This document shows positions 35,136-47,699 of a stretch of 64,000 nt of DNA, piece by piece. The stretch is taken from the NCBI GenBank assembly GCA_039881145.1, contig JAYKKI010000023.1, positions 3,882,501-3,946,500 on the forward strand, in the 5' to 3' direction. This DNA comes from Druceiella hillmani. Its lineage: Eukaryota > Arthropoda > Insecta > Lepidoptera > Hepialidae. The translations under genes were made by a program, and so were the position numbers. A model generated the notes under the pieces. It saw only the letters and a program-made list of their open reading frames with translations. It searched no databases and was not told where the DNA came from. How positions within the stretch are numbered: position 1 is the stretch's first letter; the number at the start of each line of letters is the position of its first letter.

Positions 35136-35189
35136 AAATTTCAGATCGCTTAGTTTTTCTAATGACATGGCTATAGAATTTCAATCCAG

Positions 35190-35910
35190 AATACCCATGT
35201 ACGCCGAGGGGGCTTGGATAAGGCTCGTCCTTGCCCACTGAAGAAAAACTACCCTTGGTGGAACGGAATCCTAGAAGCCCTGTGGAGGGTGTTTATTAAG
35301 AAAAAATGTGACTACCGACCCGCTAAAAATCACTAATAATACAAAGAAATATTTGGAAGCCGGAGAAGCCTTTTGTTTTTAGCGCCCTCAGAATATCGTG
35401 TGTTAAACTAGAAATACACGCGAAACGTTAGAATATCTATTGATCACTCTCTTTTCTGGTAATAACCCAAACCTCGGCCCTGTCGAACAAAGGCATATCA
35501 AGATTAATTGCAGCTAACTTCTATCCAAAAGTTTGACCCAGGGGTACGCCACTCAAAGTTAGATGTCATCGTTAAAAATCTGTACTTGAGGAAGGCCCAA
35601 ATACTAACAGTATCAACAATATGATCATTAAGGCGGTGTGGGAGACGGCAGCGCCTGAGCTTCTAGAGGCTTTCAACCCTGCCTGCGCGAGGGCTATTGT
35701 CCGACGGTTTGGAAAGTGGGTAAACTAAAGGTTATCTCGAAGAGTAATGGGAGATAGCCTAGCGATCCGAAGTTTTAAAGTCCCAATACGTCCTTCCGGC
35801 CTTCGAGAAATTGTTTGAGAGGGTACTGGCGGCGCGTTTGTTGGCGCAATTATCTGAGTCGCTGATGTCTTTCATACAGTTCGGTTTTCGACTCATAGTG
35901 TCCATAACAT
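35190..35910 (+). pseudogene. R1-clade-like LINE: endonuclease/RT linker and RT fragment, frameshifted
   Basis: Near 35245 a frame reads 'LKKNYPWWNGILEALWR', like the PWWxxxL block that separates endonuclease and reverse transcriptase in R1-type elements. From about 35630, frames read in succession 'AVWETAAPELLEAF', 'CPTVWKVGKLKVISKSNG', then 'GKLFERVLAARLLAQLSESL' and 'IQFGFR', the first third of an R1/TRAS-like RT domain. At least three frameshifts are needed and the YxDD core is missing. The minus frame 35759-35953 is a shadow. The clade assignment is from memory of the family pattern. Confidence 0.72.
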
Positions 35911-35969
35911 ATGCGATATGGACGCTTTGTCCTGGGTAGATGCGTGCCCACAAAAATATATACTCAGTG

Positions 35970-36200
35970 AGATAATTTTTGTCACCTAGACTTGGTTAAG
36001 GATGGAGGTATCTTTGAGTAATTTAGAGCCTTCACTAAATCACTCATTGCGAAAGGACATCACTTAACACTTAACCCTGTTGGATGGAAGCGTTGGATGA
36101 TATTAGCGGGACCTTCTAAGTTCCCAATTTTTGTATGAGAGGAATATTACGAGTTTCCAGAAGGGTCCTGAGACAACCCGGAGGGTCAAAGCCAGAATAG
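35970..36200 (+). repeat. Dispersed repeat shared with 59385-59595
   Basis: 'gagacttggttgagaatgga' in the other copy appears here as 'agacttggttaaggatggag'. Both continue with 'atctttgag', 'cattgcgaa', 'ggtggaagcgctcgatg' (or gatggaagcgttggatg) and 'accctgagacaaca'. This copy lacks about 40 internal bases. It directly follows the RT fragment and may be another part of the same LINE. Confidence 0.8.
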
Positions 36201-37215
36201 AGCAGTGACAAGAAATAGCCCTACTGCTGCAAGAAGTTACGCAGTGGGATCGCCTCGCTACCTGCCCAGCGTAGCGATAATGGGTACTACGTCCAATGAT
36301 ACGCGCATTGGGAGAGATCTATCAGCAGAGAACAGAAACAGGCTGTTGATTAATTGAAATAATTAATTAAATAAAAAAACGAACAAAATAAAATTTATTC
36401 GTGGTCACTTTTTGCCTGGGCAAAGCTAGGACGGGCGATTATATATCCATTCTTAATCAAATTATACATTTCATATTCTCCACATTACAAAATTTCGTTT
36501 GATGCCACTTCGCATTTACAGAAATGTTTAGACTAGCGGTTTTTGCTGGTCAACAGAACTATAACTCTAGTTTACATTCCAATTATCCCAAGCGAAATCG
36601 CTCAAAAAATACCAGTCTATGAACGACAGACAACGAAATCTCATCACAAGTGTTTCGTTTCAACCTCTTCATGTACGGAATAGCAAACGTGTCATAATAA
36701 TAATAATATAAAGGATTAATTTCAGCATTAAATCGTTTTTTGCATCACAAAAAGACTAGACGACACTCAAATCAACCACTAAACCTAACTAGTAATATTG
36801 ATCTCATTAACTATTTCTATACTTATGTCACAGCGCAGACTTATTCAAATATTTAAGCCCACGTTCCATATTCGATATAATGTAATAATTAATTGATCGG
36901 AATATCCAACTGACAGCACGTTAATAAATAATGCATAAGCCATTCAAGAGTTTCCAGGTACAAGGTTCGTAATCCGGAGCACCTACAAACACAATACAAA
37001 CACGTCTGAACTGGTTCCATCCATCTTTAATTTTCAGGTTTCTAATTTTTATAGCTTCCACATCGTAAAATACAAATTACGGCGCCTAATAGCCAATGTT
37101 TTTAGTATCATAAATTTATATATCTTTAACCCAAAATCAGCTTTTTACTTTTTAGTTCAATAAAAATAATAATTGTTTTTTCATACAATACCCCATACTC
37201 AATACTCAATATACG
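36201..37215. other. Unassigned
   Basis: 36215-36340 could be further decayed LINE ('EQWQEIALLLQEV' in one plus frame), but this is weak. The rest is AT-rich with nothing seen. Confidence 0.4.
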
Positions 37216-37219
37216 TGTG

Positions 37220-37350
37220 ACGTCTATCTATCCGCCTGTCTGTTTGCTTTCAATTTAAGTCCTTCTAAATGGATTTTGTTTTTATTCAGAAAGGATGTTA
37301 CGTATAAATAAAACAGTTAATGTAGATGTCCAGGTTACAGAGCTACGTCA
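37220..37350 (+). mobile_element. Helitron-like end fragment (weak)
   Basis: 'ctatctatccgcctgtctgt' and 'ctaaatggattttg' recall the Helitron-end sequence at 17511-17570. No CTAG terminus is found. Confidence 0.3.
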
Positions 37351-38640
37351 ATATTTGTAAGGTGTATCCTTAAACTATCCGTGTGTAGCACGAACTGCTA
37401 TGAATGGCACAACGAAGACAGCCACACTGGGTGGGTGAAGTCATTTAGACAGAGAAATATTCATCGTCACAAATTGTAGCCGCAGGGAAAAGCAATCGAT
37501 TTAATCAAATTTAGTTTCTTTTATAACAAATAAACCAGTAAAATGTAGAATTAATTTAAAAAAATTGATAATTAAAACAAAATTTTTAAAAAATAAAAAT
37601 TAGAAGTTCTTTTTTCGATTCGATTATTGAATGTTCGACATTGAATGAAAACCCAGTCAGTACTAGTTATCATAAATACTGTAAAATAATGAAATAACAC
37701 TCACGTCAAGAATAATCAAAAAATGTCAAACAAATTAAATAGCATTTTAATATAAACAAAACGCAAACACCATTTGCAATGCGACAACGGCGAAGGCGAC
37801 TGGGCGCGGTTGTTGTTTTTGTCGGCAGCGGTAGCAAAGCAGCGCGGCGTGTTTAAAATTATATACATCGTGTTTGAAATTGCAAACTACTTAAAAGTGT
37901 TCCTGTGACTAAACTACTAAATTTTGTTAATTGATTTTTGGTGTACAGTTGAGGAACACCTTATGGTACATGAGTATTCATTTAATGTCGAAAGGTCAAA
38001 TCCACATTGTATAAGAAAGTGGACAAAAACATTTTACTAATTTTGACATTTTTTTATCGATAGCTGTCCACTAAATTAAAATTTTACTGATAACTCTGCA
38101 TTCTATAAGGTTATATATTATCTTTCATTAAACACTCCACTCGATGGGGTAAAAACAAATTAACTATACATTAAGCGGTTCAGATGAATACTGAAGACCC
38201 ATATTCGCAAAACATACATGATTGAAGTCAAACTTCTCTTATATTCATACTAATAAACATTATATAAAAGTCATCACGTGTTAATCGGCTATTGCATTCC
38301 ATATTTAAATTAATAAAACTCAACCCATACAAATAGTTAGACATAGGTCACTGAGAGTTTTCTTCTTGTTAATATAAAAATTAAAAAAAATTTAATTTTA
38401 AAAAATTTATACGACTAATTAAAATTAGAAAGATGCATGAAAGAGGAGCCGCTTATACTAAGACACATCCCGTACAAGTTTTTCCGTATAATAGAGAAAA
38501 GTAAGAATATTAGTCTAGTATTTATGTTTTGTACCAATTTCGCGGCAATACGTTGTCATTTCCGTTACACTAATACTTTCAGTAAATTAGTTTAATTGAA
38601 GCATTTAGCGAGAAAGTCACTTCACGAGCCAGTAGAAACG
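37351..38640. other. Unassigned, with a GC-rich patch at 37775-37855
   Basis: The patch ('gcgactgggcgcggttgttg', 'gcagcgcggcgtg') is short and sharply bounded, like the promoter-type islands elsewhere in this window. No coding frame seen. Confidence 0.4.
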
Positions 38641-38649
38641 CTTGATCTT

Positions 38650-39045
38650 GTCGGCACTACCATAATAAAAAAGACCCATATTTTCGAAATCGACTCTGTC
38701 TGGTCCTTGATGAGATTTTCTTGTAACACTTTGCTTTGACAATTTTCAACCAACTACAAGTGTCGTTCGCCCAGTCACATTGCCGCAGCCAGCTGGAAAG
38801 AACGGTTACTGCAGGCGTACGAGCTAATGCTGCAGTTAACACGCTCGTCCAACAAATCCACCAAACGTCCAAAGTTAGCCAGACGCTTTTAAGTTTAAAA
38901 AGGGAAGAAAAGTCAAATCGGCCATTAGTCGGTCGGCGTGCGCCCGTGAACGTTCTCGCTAAGTTGTTTCGGGCACTAATTCAGGAAACTTTTGCGGCTC
39001 CGAACAAAAGTGGCCTAGATGTTCATTGTTTAATAAAGCACTGAA
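38650..39045. other. GC-richer segment with overlapping open frames, coding status unclear
   Basis: A plus frame 38736-39044 (102 codons, ending just before an AATAAAGC-like sequence) and a minus frame 38657-38872 (71 codons) overlap. A third frame on the minus strand also reads without stops across 'LANFGRLVDLLDERVNCSI'. None resembles a known family and at most one can be real. The segment could hold an exon or promoter. Confidence 0.3.
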
Positions 39046-40099
39046 AATTTATATAACAAGAGGCCGCTTTTCCGGCCGCAAAACTTTATCACCTGTTTAA
39101 ACTTCGAGTAAACAAATGGACTTGATAATTACTCTATACAAAACCAATCCCTTAAATATATACCCATATATACATATGTATGTATATACACATAGGCACA
39201 CGCACATACATAAAAGTTCAGTTCCAAAGACTATCTTTGTTATATCATTCTGTCGTTGACGTATTATTTTTTTTAATTTTTTATCCGGCCCACATATTTG
39301 TTCAATTATCCGTGTGTCTGTTGTATATTTTAAATGCATTATCAAAAAAATTGTAGAGAAGTTTCTTATTTTAATTTTTAACAGGAGGCTTATAAAACTA
39401 GAGTTGTGTACCATAGATATAATCTACAATATTTATTTATCCAGTGCTAACTAATTAATCTCCAATATAAACTGATCTTTTTTCTTGGTATTATTTTATG
39501 GCCTACAAAGGTTGGATTTGCATTTGGTTGGATTTGCATCATTAAAAATCGACTGAACGTATTACGATGCAGTTTTCATTTCTATCTAGCTTAGCAATAT
39601 GACTGACGTATACGATATGAATCATCACGCTTCTTTTATAATAAACTAAACCATAGAACAAAAGCTTTCCAAGATTAGTAAGAGCATAAACAATTCAAAT
39701 ATAATATACAAAATAAAGTAGGTAATTTTTTATAACTCCCAAAATACTGTTAAACTCACTTTTTTGAAGAAACTTTTTTTTTTTTTTTAAATATATTCCA
39801 AAAACTGGGCGAGCAAAATCTAATAACATATTAAATAAATAAATGGCCTTAAAACAGACACATCGTCTGGAAAATCTCATAATAAATATATTAAAGCAGA
39901 GAAAACAATATTTTTTATTGCGTAACACATTTTATTAGGGAGCAAAAAATAATCAAGTCAACCTTTAATGGGCCAATAATACAATAACAGATCAAACAAA
40001 ATCTATAGAAAACCGCCCTTCTCAGATTAAAGAGACGACATCGAAAAACCGACAATTTAAAAAGACTCGAAGGATCGTCACAATTGCAGAGGATGACGA
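39046..40099. other. Unassigned
   Basis: AT-rich, with a small palindrome 'ggccgcttttccggccgc' near 39062. No gene recognised. Confidence 0.5.
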
Positions 40100-40275
40100 A
40101 GTGACCGGATTTTAATACGGTCCGTTGCCCGACCACAATAGGCTCGTGGGTGGTGCTCTTTTCACTGGCCAGCCGGTACGGCCACGTGACCCCGCACGCC
40201 CTACTGACTGCTGAATACCAGCCGTGATCGACGCAAACAATGCGCGGATTGCCGGAGTGAAGTAAACTCCGCCGC
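40100..40275. promoter_or_regulatory. GC-rich island with an E-box
   Basis: GC-rich compared with both flanks, containing CACGTG (near 40183) and an inverted pair 'ggagt..actcc' near 40253-40270. The 154-codon minus frame 39915-40379 crosses it but shows no domain, and its ends lie in AT-rich low-complexity sequence. Promoter function is inferred from composition only. Confidence 0.25.
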
Positions 40276-40448
40276 CGAGTGAATGTGGACTGCGAATATT
40301 TCTTTCGTGAAATCAAATAATATATTATGTCAAAAGACCGCGAAAAGTACATCACACCGTTTCCTATAAGACTATTCAAAATAATTAGGATTCCGTCGTT
40401 GAAAAGATAAAAATGAAACCTTATAGTGTAATGAAACCTTAAAGGTAT

Positions 40449-40505
40449 CCACCTGCCCCGATATTACCAACATCACCACCTGCTCTGATATCACCAACAT
40501 CACCA
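40449..40505. repeat. 27-bp repeat, 2 copies
   Basis: 'cacctgccccgatattacca' is followed 27 bp later by 'cacctgctctgatatcacca'. Confidence 0.8.
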
Positions 40506-40729
40506 CCTCCCTAAGTCTTCTAAATTATGAGAAATTCGACAAACAATGCGAACCAAAGCTGAATTTTAATAACAATAATTAAAGTAATGTAACGATTCAA
40601 ATAATGCACATATATAAATATAGCTTAAACACATGTAAATACAGAATGTGTAACAATACACATTTCTTATTAAATTTTGATACAAAAACTTGAGTCAGTT
40701 TGCATTCAATATTTACGGAAGGTAAAAAC

Positions 40730-41120
40730 TAGGGATGCGCGAATGAATCGTGGCTAATCGAATCGAACTATTCTTTTTGAAAATCGAACCGGATATTCAA
40801 ATACGCAAATTATTCGTATATTTGAATTATCGAATAGTGCAATATTCGACTTACTCTAGTATTTGAACGACTGAAGTATTAGGAATATTCGATATTTGAA
40901 TCATGTAATGATGATATAGAAATTACTCAAATCGTTGGATTCGACATTCGAATTATGAAATTTTCTTCATTTACTTATACAATATGTAATAGTAATGTAT
41001 AACTTCGCATCTTGGCACTATGCATCTATTCTTAATATTAATATTGAACATTTACAAGTATCATCGTTTATAAAACTTTGAATTAATAAAAAATTAAACT
41101 ATTCGAAAATGAATTTTTCG
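40730..41120. mobile_element. ATTCGAA-rich repeat, possible hAT-type MITE
   Basis: The segment opens 'aaactagggatgcgcgaatg', recalling TAGGGATG-type hAT termini, and then contains many ATTCGA/TCGAAT words to about 41120. No matching CATCCCTA right end is seen, so it is truncated or a different repeat. Confidence 0.4.
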
Positions 41121-43164
41121 AATCAACAAGCATAATGACTATGTAAAGATTATAACTACTATATATATTGCTTGAATGAAATATCTATGATTTTATTCTT
41201 TTCTATTACTATTATTACTAAATATTTTTTGTATTCTATTTTATTAACGAATAACTGCTTAATTTATTATCTTAATATACCTAATTATTTTTATGGATGT
41301 ATACAACAAATTAAAGTTATCTGCCTTAAGTTCCACTAATATTTTTAACGCTTCGAAAACAACTTTTTTTTTATTATACAATTTTTATTAAAACTAGTTA
41401 TATAACTAACGATTAATTTGTTTCTGAATTAATATACTATGTGCTGTCTAAACTAAGAAGAATCACTTAGTGTTCTAATGTCTAACAACCTGAAAAGGTT
41501 TTATTCTCGAGTCTTCTAGTAGTGCAAAAACAACTAAAAAACAAAAACAGACAGAAATTAAACTCTTATACAAGTACAACTTAAACAAGGTCAAATATGC
41601 AATTGCCGGAGTATTTTTTTTTAAATACCAGCTTTTGTAAATTTGGGAAGACAAATCAGAACCTCACATCCGAAAGGTCGTCGTTTGTTGGAAAAAGGGA
41701 CAATTTAAAAAAAAAATTTTGAACAATAACAACTTGACTTCGTCGCTTTAGCAAGCCCTACCTCACAGTGAGCTGAAATTGTTGTTTTGTGGGCTTAGCT
41801 AGCGCAATCCTAAAATACGACTGTTTTATTTTGAAAAACTATTACTAAAGATGCATACTACTAGTTAACACAAATATTTTATGCCTTACGATAATTTTCC
41901 GTTAGTCCCCTATTTTAAAAATTACGGAGCATTATTTATTTTTTTTATGGAGAAAAACAAATAAATCGAAATTCTCAAATTTCTTTAAAATATGGTTCAT
42001 ACTTTCAACAAATAGGTTATATTTATTGTTTGTATCCCAAATCCTATGCCTTGAAAATCCTCAGAACGGCGTCATTATAAATTTTCAATTTTTATTTTTA
42101 AAAACCTGTATTCTAACAAAGAGGTATATTAATGACATTCTGAGTTAATGATGCCGAAAATTTATTGATACCACTTGTTTTATACACGCTTTCCATGTAG
42201 AAAAATAATTCGATATTAATTAAAAAACAAATTACATGATATAAAATCTTTAAAGAACGCATTTTAATACGTTTCTGCGATTATTTTTCTCACGTCCACA
42301 GTCAAAACTTCAGCCACCGTGCCTCGCATCACTTTATCATTAATACTTCGCTACTCAGTAGTATTTCAATAATATAAATAATCTGAAGATGCGAGATGGA
42401 ATAATAACCTGATTACTTACTCTATTTAAAAACCAATCGGTAATCGTTACCTGAAAATATCATAAAAATACCAACTCTATATTAGCGCGTCCTAATAACG
42501 GTTACTCAAACGTTCAAAATATAACTACAGATTTATCTAGTGTCAAATATTCTCTGCCCGGCCAAGCAGACCAGACCTTCAGAATAATATGTCCGTAAAT
42601 AAACAGAAATGAAGGACAAATATCATCACGAACCTAATCGAATTATTTTTTTTCCAAACCGCACGCACATGACCCTAACATGTTTATCTGAAGGTGACTA
42701 TATTCAAACGCGAAACAGAAGCCTTATGGTATAAAAAGTAATTCTTCAATGTTATACTCTAAAATTTATAAATTGTAACCGAAACATTTCACGTAAAATA
42801 CAAAATTTCGGCAAAAGTAAAAAATGCAATAATTCTTTAGCATAATACAAGAATAACTTTATTTAGCACGCAAATAAATGGAAATAAAATGATAATTAAA
42901 TAATAATTGTTATTATCATTATTATTTATATTTTTTTTGTTTTATTTTAATTTTTTTATTAAATTAATGAAATTAAATCTAATTATTACAAAAATAAATT
43001 AAATGAATATAATATGTAAATAATAATATTGTAAACAATAAATAATGAATATAATTGTTAAATTTACTAAAACAATCTAAATAAAGTTTAATGAATAATG
43101 AAAATTAATACACTGATAATTTATTGTAACTTATTAATTTTAGTATTTAATGTATTTAAAAAGG
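41121..43164. other. Unassigned, extremely AT-rich toward the right
   Basis: No gene recognised in 2 kb. 42850-43160 is almost only A and T (runs of taataatt). Confidence 0.5.
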
Positions 43165-43495
43165 ATAAAATAATAATTTATAATGCAAATAAATACACAC
43201 CGAAACTTAACTTCGCTTAAAGAAATACACTTAAAATGTATTTTAAAAAGCTAATAAGCACTATTTCTATCACGAATATTCACAATAAATAAATATTTTT
43301 TATTAAATTTAATAACTGTTTAATAGTGGTCCATCTATAAAATTTCAATTACTAAAAATTATCATAAATATAGTATCAATCACTACACGTATGTAAATAT
43401 ATATTTAGTGAGCAACTTCACCCTGTCGATTTTTGTTGCATCGTGATTGCGCATGCGTGCATCATAAAATTTCACTCCCATAATTTTTTTCATAA
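43165..43495 (-). repeat. Dispersed ~320-bp repeat, inverse of 54790-55095
   Basis: The inverse of 43405-43490 ('gtgaaattttatgatgcacg', 'cacgatgcaacaaaaatcga', 'gggtgaagttgctcactaaa') and of 43180-43235 ('aagcgaagttaagtttcggt') match the two ends of 54790-55095. The middle also aligns loosely. Confidence 0.8.
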
Positions 43496-44149
43496 CGCGC
43501 CTAAAGAAATGTAAATTCAAAAATAAATTTATATTCTGAGAAAAACCTCCTTACATCTCGCAAGTGGCTGAATTCATTTTATGTTCCCATGTCATGGTAA
43601 GCTTGTAAAAAACATGTGGTGAGTACTAGATTACTAAAATCAATACATTTTACTCAAACCCAATTTTGGTAGGTCAAGAGCAAGCGGGTAGGAAGAAATT
43701 CATCAATTGCTCTACCGTTTCAAAACCATTGTCAGTAAACCGACCGTAGTCATCAACCTTTTTTGAAGTCGCTCAATCAAAACACTACACTACCACTGCA
43801 AAACGGACAAGACCGGTCTACAGTTTTACACCCTCTCAGAATAAAAATAGGAATTAAAATCATGTAGTTTATTAAAGTTTCCTACTTTCAAATAAACATC
43901 ATTGAAACCGGAAATTATTAAGGGATATTAAATATTCCTTGGTCTGAACGGGATTTGTATAGAAGTAGCGAACGTCAGCGTTCGCGGTTCTAATGCATAT
44001 ATCGTCAAAAGATTAACAGTTAAACTAAAAAATGTAAACCGCCATGGGACGCCAGGCAGATAATTTTTTTCACTTTCACATTTACTATCACTGTAACTCA
44101 TATTTTAAATTAATAAAAGCTTTTTACGTTTTAAGACAGCTTAATTCAA
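43496..44149. other. Unassigned, with a small stem-loop
   Basis: 43968-43985 ('gcgaacgtcagcgttcgc') has 7-bp perfect arms. No gene recognised. Confidence 0.45.
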
Positions 44150-44335
44150 TACATCGATATAAACGAGTAAAGTTATAAACGTTAGGAAATAAGAAACAAT
44201 GGTGATATACTAAAACACACGTCGAGTAGCGTGTACGTAGTAGAGTAGAGAGGGAAGCGTTAAGCCGGAAAGACCCGACTAGACACGAAGTTGGCCGAAT
44301 GGCACGTCGCACATTTTAACCCCATCCAAACGTGC
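44150..44335 (+). repeat. Dispersed repeat shared with 59990-60150
   Basis: 'aaataagaaacaatg', 'tagagagggaagcgttaag', 'ggaaaga' and 'ggccgaatggcacgtcgc' recur in the same order at 60018-60140, with about 80% identity. Confidence 0.8.
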
Positions 44336-44989
44336 CATTAGATATTTCACATCAACAAGAATGAGTAGCTGTGAAGAAAATATAGAACCGCATTCGCCTT
44401 CCGAAACCTACTCTCTGATAAAATATATTACGTCAATTAATTCAAAATTTACAAATGACTTCATTTTCCATGACGAATCTATACTGCTAATTACACTCCA
44501 AAAATTATCGAGTTAACACGCGATCAATGGATTAAAATCGACGAGTAAACTATCCGTAATTACGTTATTCAACAACTAGACGTCGATAAGCAAAATCAAA
44601 CCATAATTATCGATAACATGCATACTAGTGTAGCTACTCTTTCCTTTGCACGAATCGATATTGCCTTGCCTCGGCCAGTTTATACGACAACGGGTGGCCT
44701 AAATACCACTCTCATGTAGCACGATTATAATCATGTTTTAAAGTAGGCCATAGATATTAAACACCTTCCGACCGGAAGAATCCCGACGGAAGTTCGATCT
44801 TTGAGATTAATATGCCGGAAAACATTAAACAACATAATGAAAAGTGAGCTGTAAGGATGACGAGCAGGAAATTTGGACAATAAAAACTAACACGTTAGCG
44901 TTAATATTTACTGAACGAATTTTCAAAAAAACGTTATACAATTTTTTTGTTGAGGGCTCCAATCACAAGCCTGATCCCAGCTTTTAAAA
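44336..44989. other. Unassigned
   Basis: No gene or array recognised. Confidence 0.5.
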
Positions 44990-45930
44990 ATTCAAAATGA
45001 TCTGAAGCAATCTTTCACGAATAAAATCAACATCATTGGCGAGAGTTATATCATCTAAGAAAGTGCAATGGTCACCTTTCATTTCTACGAAATATTGCAT
45101 TGATGACATTTTATTTGTACAAAATTCAAAATGATAGATCAAAAGCAGCTGATGAACTTTCACGAATAACATCAACGTCATTGACGAGAGTTATATCATT
45201 ATATCATCCAAGTAGTTGTATTGGTGGCATTTTATTTGTACAATATTCAAAATGACAGATCGAAAGCAGCTGCTTAACTTTCACGAATAACATCAACGTC
45301 ATTGGCGAGAGTTATATCATTATATCATCCAAGTAGTTATAATGGTGGCATTTTATTTGCACAAAATTCAAAATGACAGATCGAAAGCAGCGGATTAACT
45401 TTTACGAATAACATCATCGTCATTGGCAAGAGCTATATCATTCAAGTAGTTGCATTAGTGACATTTTATTTGTACAAAATTCAAAATGACAGATCTAAAG
45501 CAGCGGGTGAACTTTCACGAATAACATCAACATCATTGGCGAGAGTTATATCATCCAAGTAGTTGCATTGGTGACATTTTATTTGTACAAAATTCGAAAT
45601 AACAGATCTGAAACAGCGGATGTACTTTGACGATTAACATCAACAACATTGGCGAGAGTTATATCATCTAAGTAATTGCATTGGTGACATTTTATTTGTA
45701 CAAAATTCAAAATAACAGATCTAAAGCAGCTGGTGAACTCCCACAAATAACATCAACGTCATTGGCGAGAGTTACATCATTCGAGTAGTTGCATTGGTGA
45801 CATTTTATTTGTACAAAATTCAAAATGACAGATCTAAAGTAGCGTATGTACTTGACGAATAACATCAACGTGATTGGCGAGAGTTATATCATCCAAGTAG
45901 TTGCATTGATGACATCTTATTTATACCTAA
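44990..45930. repeat. 113/121-bp tandem array, about 8 copies
   Basis: 'ttttatttgtacaaaattca' ends at 45120 and recurs at intervals of 121, 121, 113, 113, 113 and 113 bp. The 121-bp units carry an extra eight-base 'ttatatca' duplication. Each unit contains 'aacatcaacgtcattggcga' and 'cagatctaaagcagc'. The minus frame 44984-45181 is a by-product. Confidence 0.96.
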
Positions 45931-46935
45931 CAAATAATTTATTTAATTTACATTTGGATGGTTTTTCAACTAAATTGTACTTTTACACATGCTGATAATG
46001 CGGAAATACGCTTAGAAAGCGCATTAAAGGTAATTATTGGACCTACCTAAGCCCATACAAACAATCCTAACTAATTGTGTAGCAGAGGCAAAACTTACAA
46101 GTTTCACTGAAAAGTCCTGCCGCAATACAGTTCTGACTAACGTGCACCTTTATTAAAAACTTACAATCGATTAATTATTTATAAATTCTACTACGTAACA
46201 ACTCCAATTGAATTAATTACACTAACGTTAGCAAAAGGTTTTTAGATTTTTAGTATGATTTGAATGAATATTATAAATCAGATAATACAAATGTTTATTA
46301 CCCAGTCATACTTTACAGTTGCCCTGGTTTAAGACACATGATACTGTTTAATCCCAATTTTTTTGTGTTTTGATGTTTCATTAATTTGTTTCAAATTATT
46401 TTCCTTGATCCAAAATTTCATAATCTCACTCCAAAATCGACACCAGAGAAACCGTGTGCAAATCAAAAATAAAGTCAAAAAACGTCCGAAAATTGGGTAA
46501 AAAGTGAAAGGCAGTGAAATCTCTCAATTCTGATTGCCTCATTATAAAAGTATGAATCCATTCGTGTAATATTTGGAATAACGCGAAGTTCGGAATAAAG
46601 AGATTTTTCTTAACGCTGCTAATTTTTAAAGGAAAAAAACTTCTGTACAGTACTTAACAATATAAAATTGCTACGTACTGGCAATTGTCCTTGGAGTGGT
46701 TATCATAACTTTAGTACTATCGTTAAACCATGATTCGCATATATTTTTTCTTATTTCGCTAAAACTCTCACTCTTAAAACTATTTCAAGAAAGTTACACA
46801 TTCGGGCTTTTCTTAACGGATTCAGAGTTCTATTTCATAATATAATAAACGGCAAAAGCTATCCTGTATGACAAACTTTGAAAACTCACCCCTTCTACTT
46901 AAAAGTCTGCCGATCCTTGAGAATATTAGTTTCAT
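45931..46935. other. Unassigned
   Basis: No gene or array recognised. Confidence 0.5.
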
Positions 46936-47425
46936 GTAAAAGAAATGACGTATAAAATAATTTAAATATATTAAATTATGCATGAGAGTAATTTTACTCC
47001 AACTTTAAGCACAGAAAAACGAAACTCTATTGAGTTTCACCGTAAAACTACGTTATTTCGCGTGCTAAAAAAACAGTAAACCATCTTAAAGGGACTTCTG
47101 AGTATATCCTACGGAATCTTGATGAATATCTTACAATTTTTTTTGTTATTTCAAGAGGAAAGTAGGAATATTTATTTCCTGTAAAAGAAATGACGTCTAA
47201 AATTATTTCCCACATACTTTGCTCTGTGATGCATGAGAGTAATTTTACTCTCGCCTTAAGCAGAGAAAAACGAAATTCAATCGAGTTTCACCGTAAAACT
47301 ACGTTATTTCGCGTGTTAAAAGAAATAGTAAACCATCTTAAAGGGACTTCTGAGCACTGTAAAAAATATCGTACATAATCTTGCTGAATATCTTGCTATT
47401 TTTCTGTTATTTCAAGAGGGAAGTA
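46936..47425. repeat. 245-bp tandem duplication
   Basis: 'gtaaaagaaatgacgt' at 46936 recurs at 47181. Both copies contain 'gcatgagagtaattttactc', 'gagtttcaccgtaaaactac', 'gttatttcgcgtg' and 'aaagggacttctgag', with several small indels between. Confidence 0.94.
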
Positions 47426-47655
47426 GGAATATTTGTTTACTGGTGAAACTGATGCGACCCTTTACTGCTCTTATTTCAGTTAATAATTCACTTTGTTTCA
47501 TACTATTTTCTCTCTTAAGTTTTGCTGTTTCTGGGACATTAACCGGAGACTGGATGGCAACATGGTATTTTTCGGCAAAAAGTAATAAAATTCAAACCGC
47601 TATATTTCTAAAAATAAGAGCTTTCAAAAAATGTTTTTTGCTCATATTCAGTAAC

Positions 47656-47687
47656 TTCACTAAGTATCGACTCTGATACTTAGTGAA
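47656..47687. repeat. 13-bp stem-loop followed by T run
   Basis: 'ttcactaagtatc', six-base loop, 'gatacttagtgaa', then a T-rich run. In a bacterium this would read as a terminator. In this eukaryotic context it is only a palindrome. Confidence 0.85.
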
Positions 47688-47699
47688 AGTTTTTTTCTT

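Noticed and set aside
39915..40379. 154-codon minus frame
   Set aside because: It is the longest frame in AT-rich surroundings, but only the middle lies in the GC island. There is no recognisable motif, and both ends are low-complexity.
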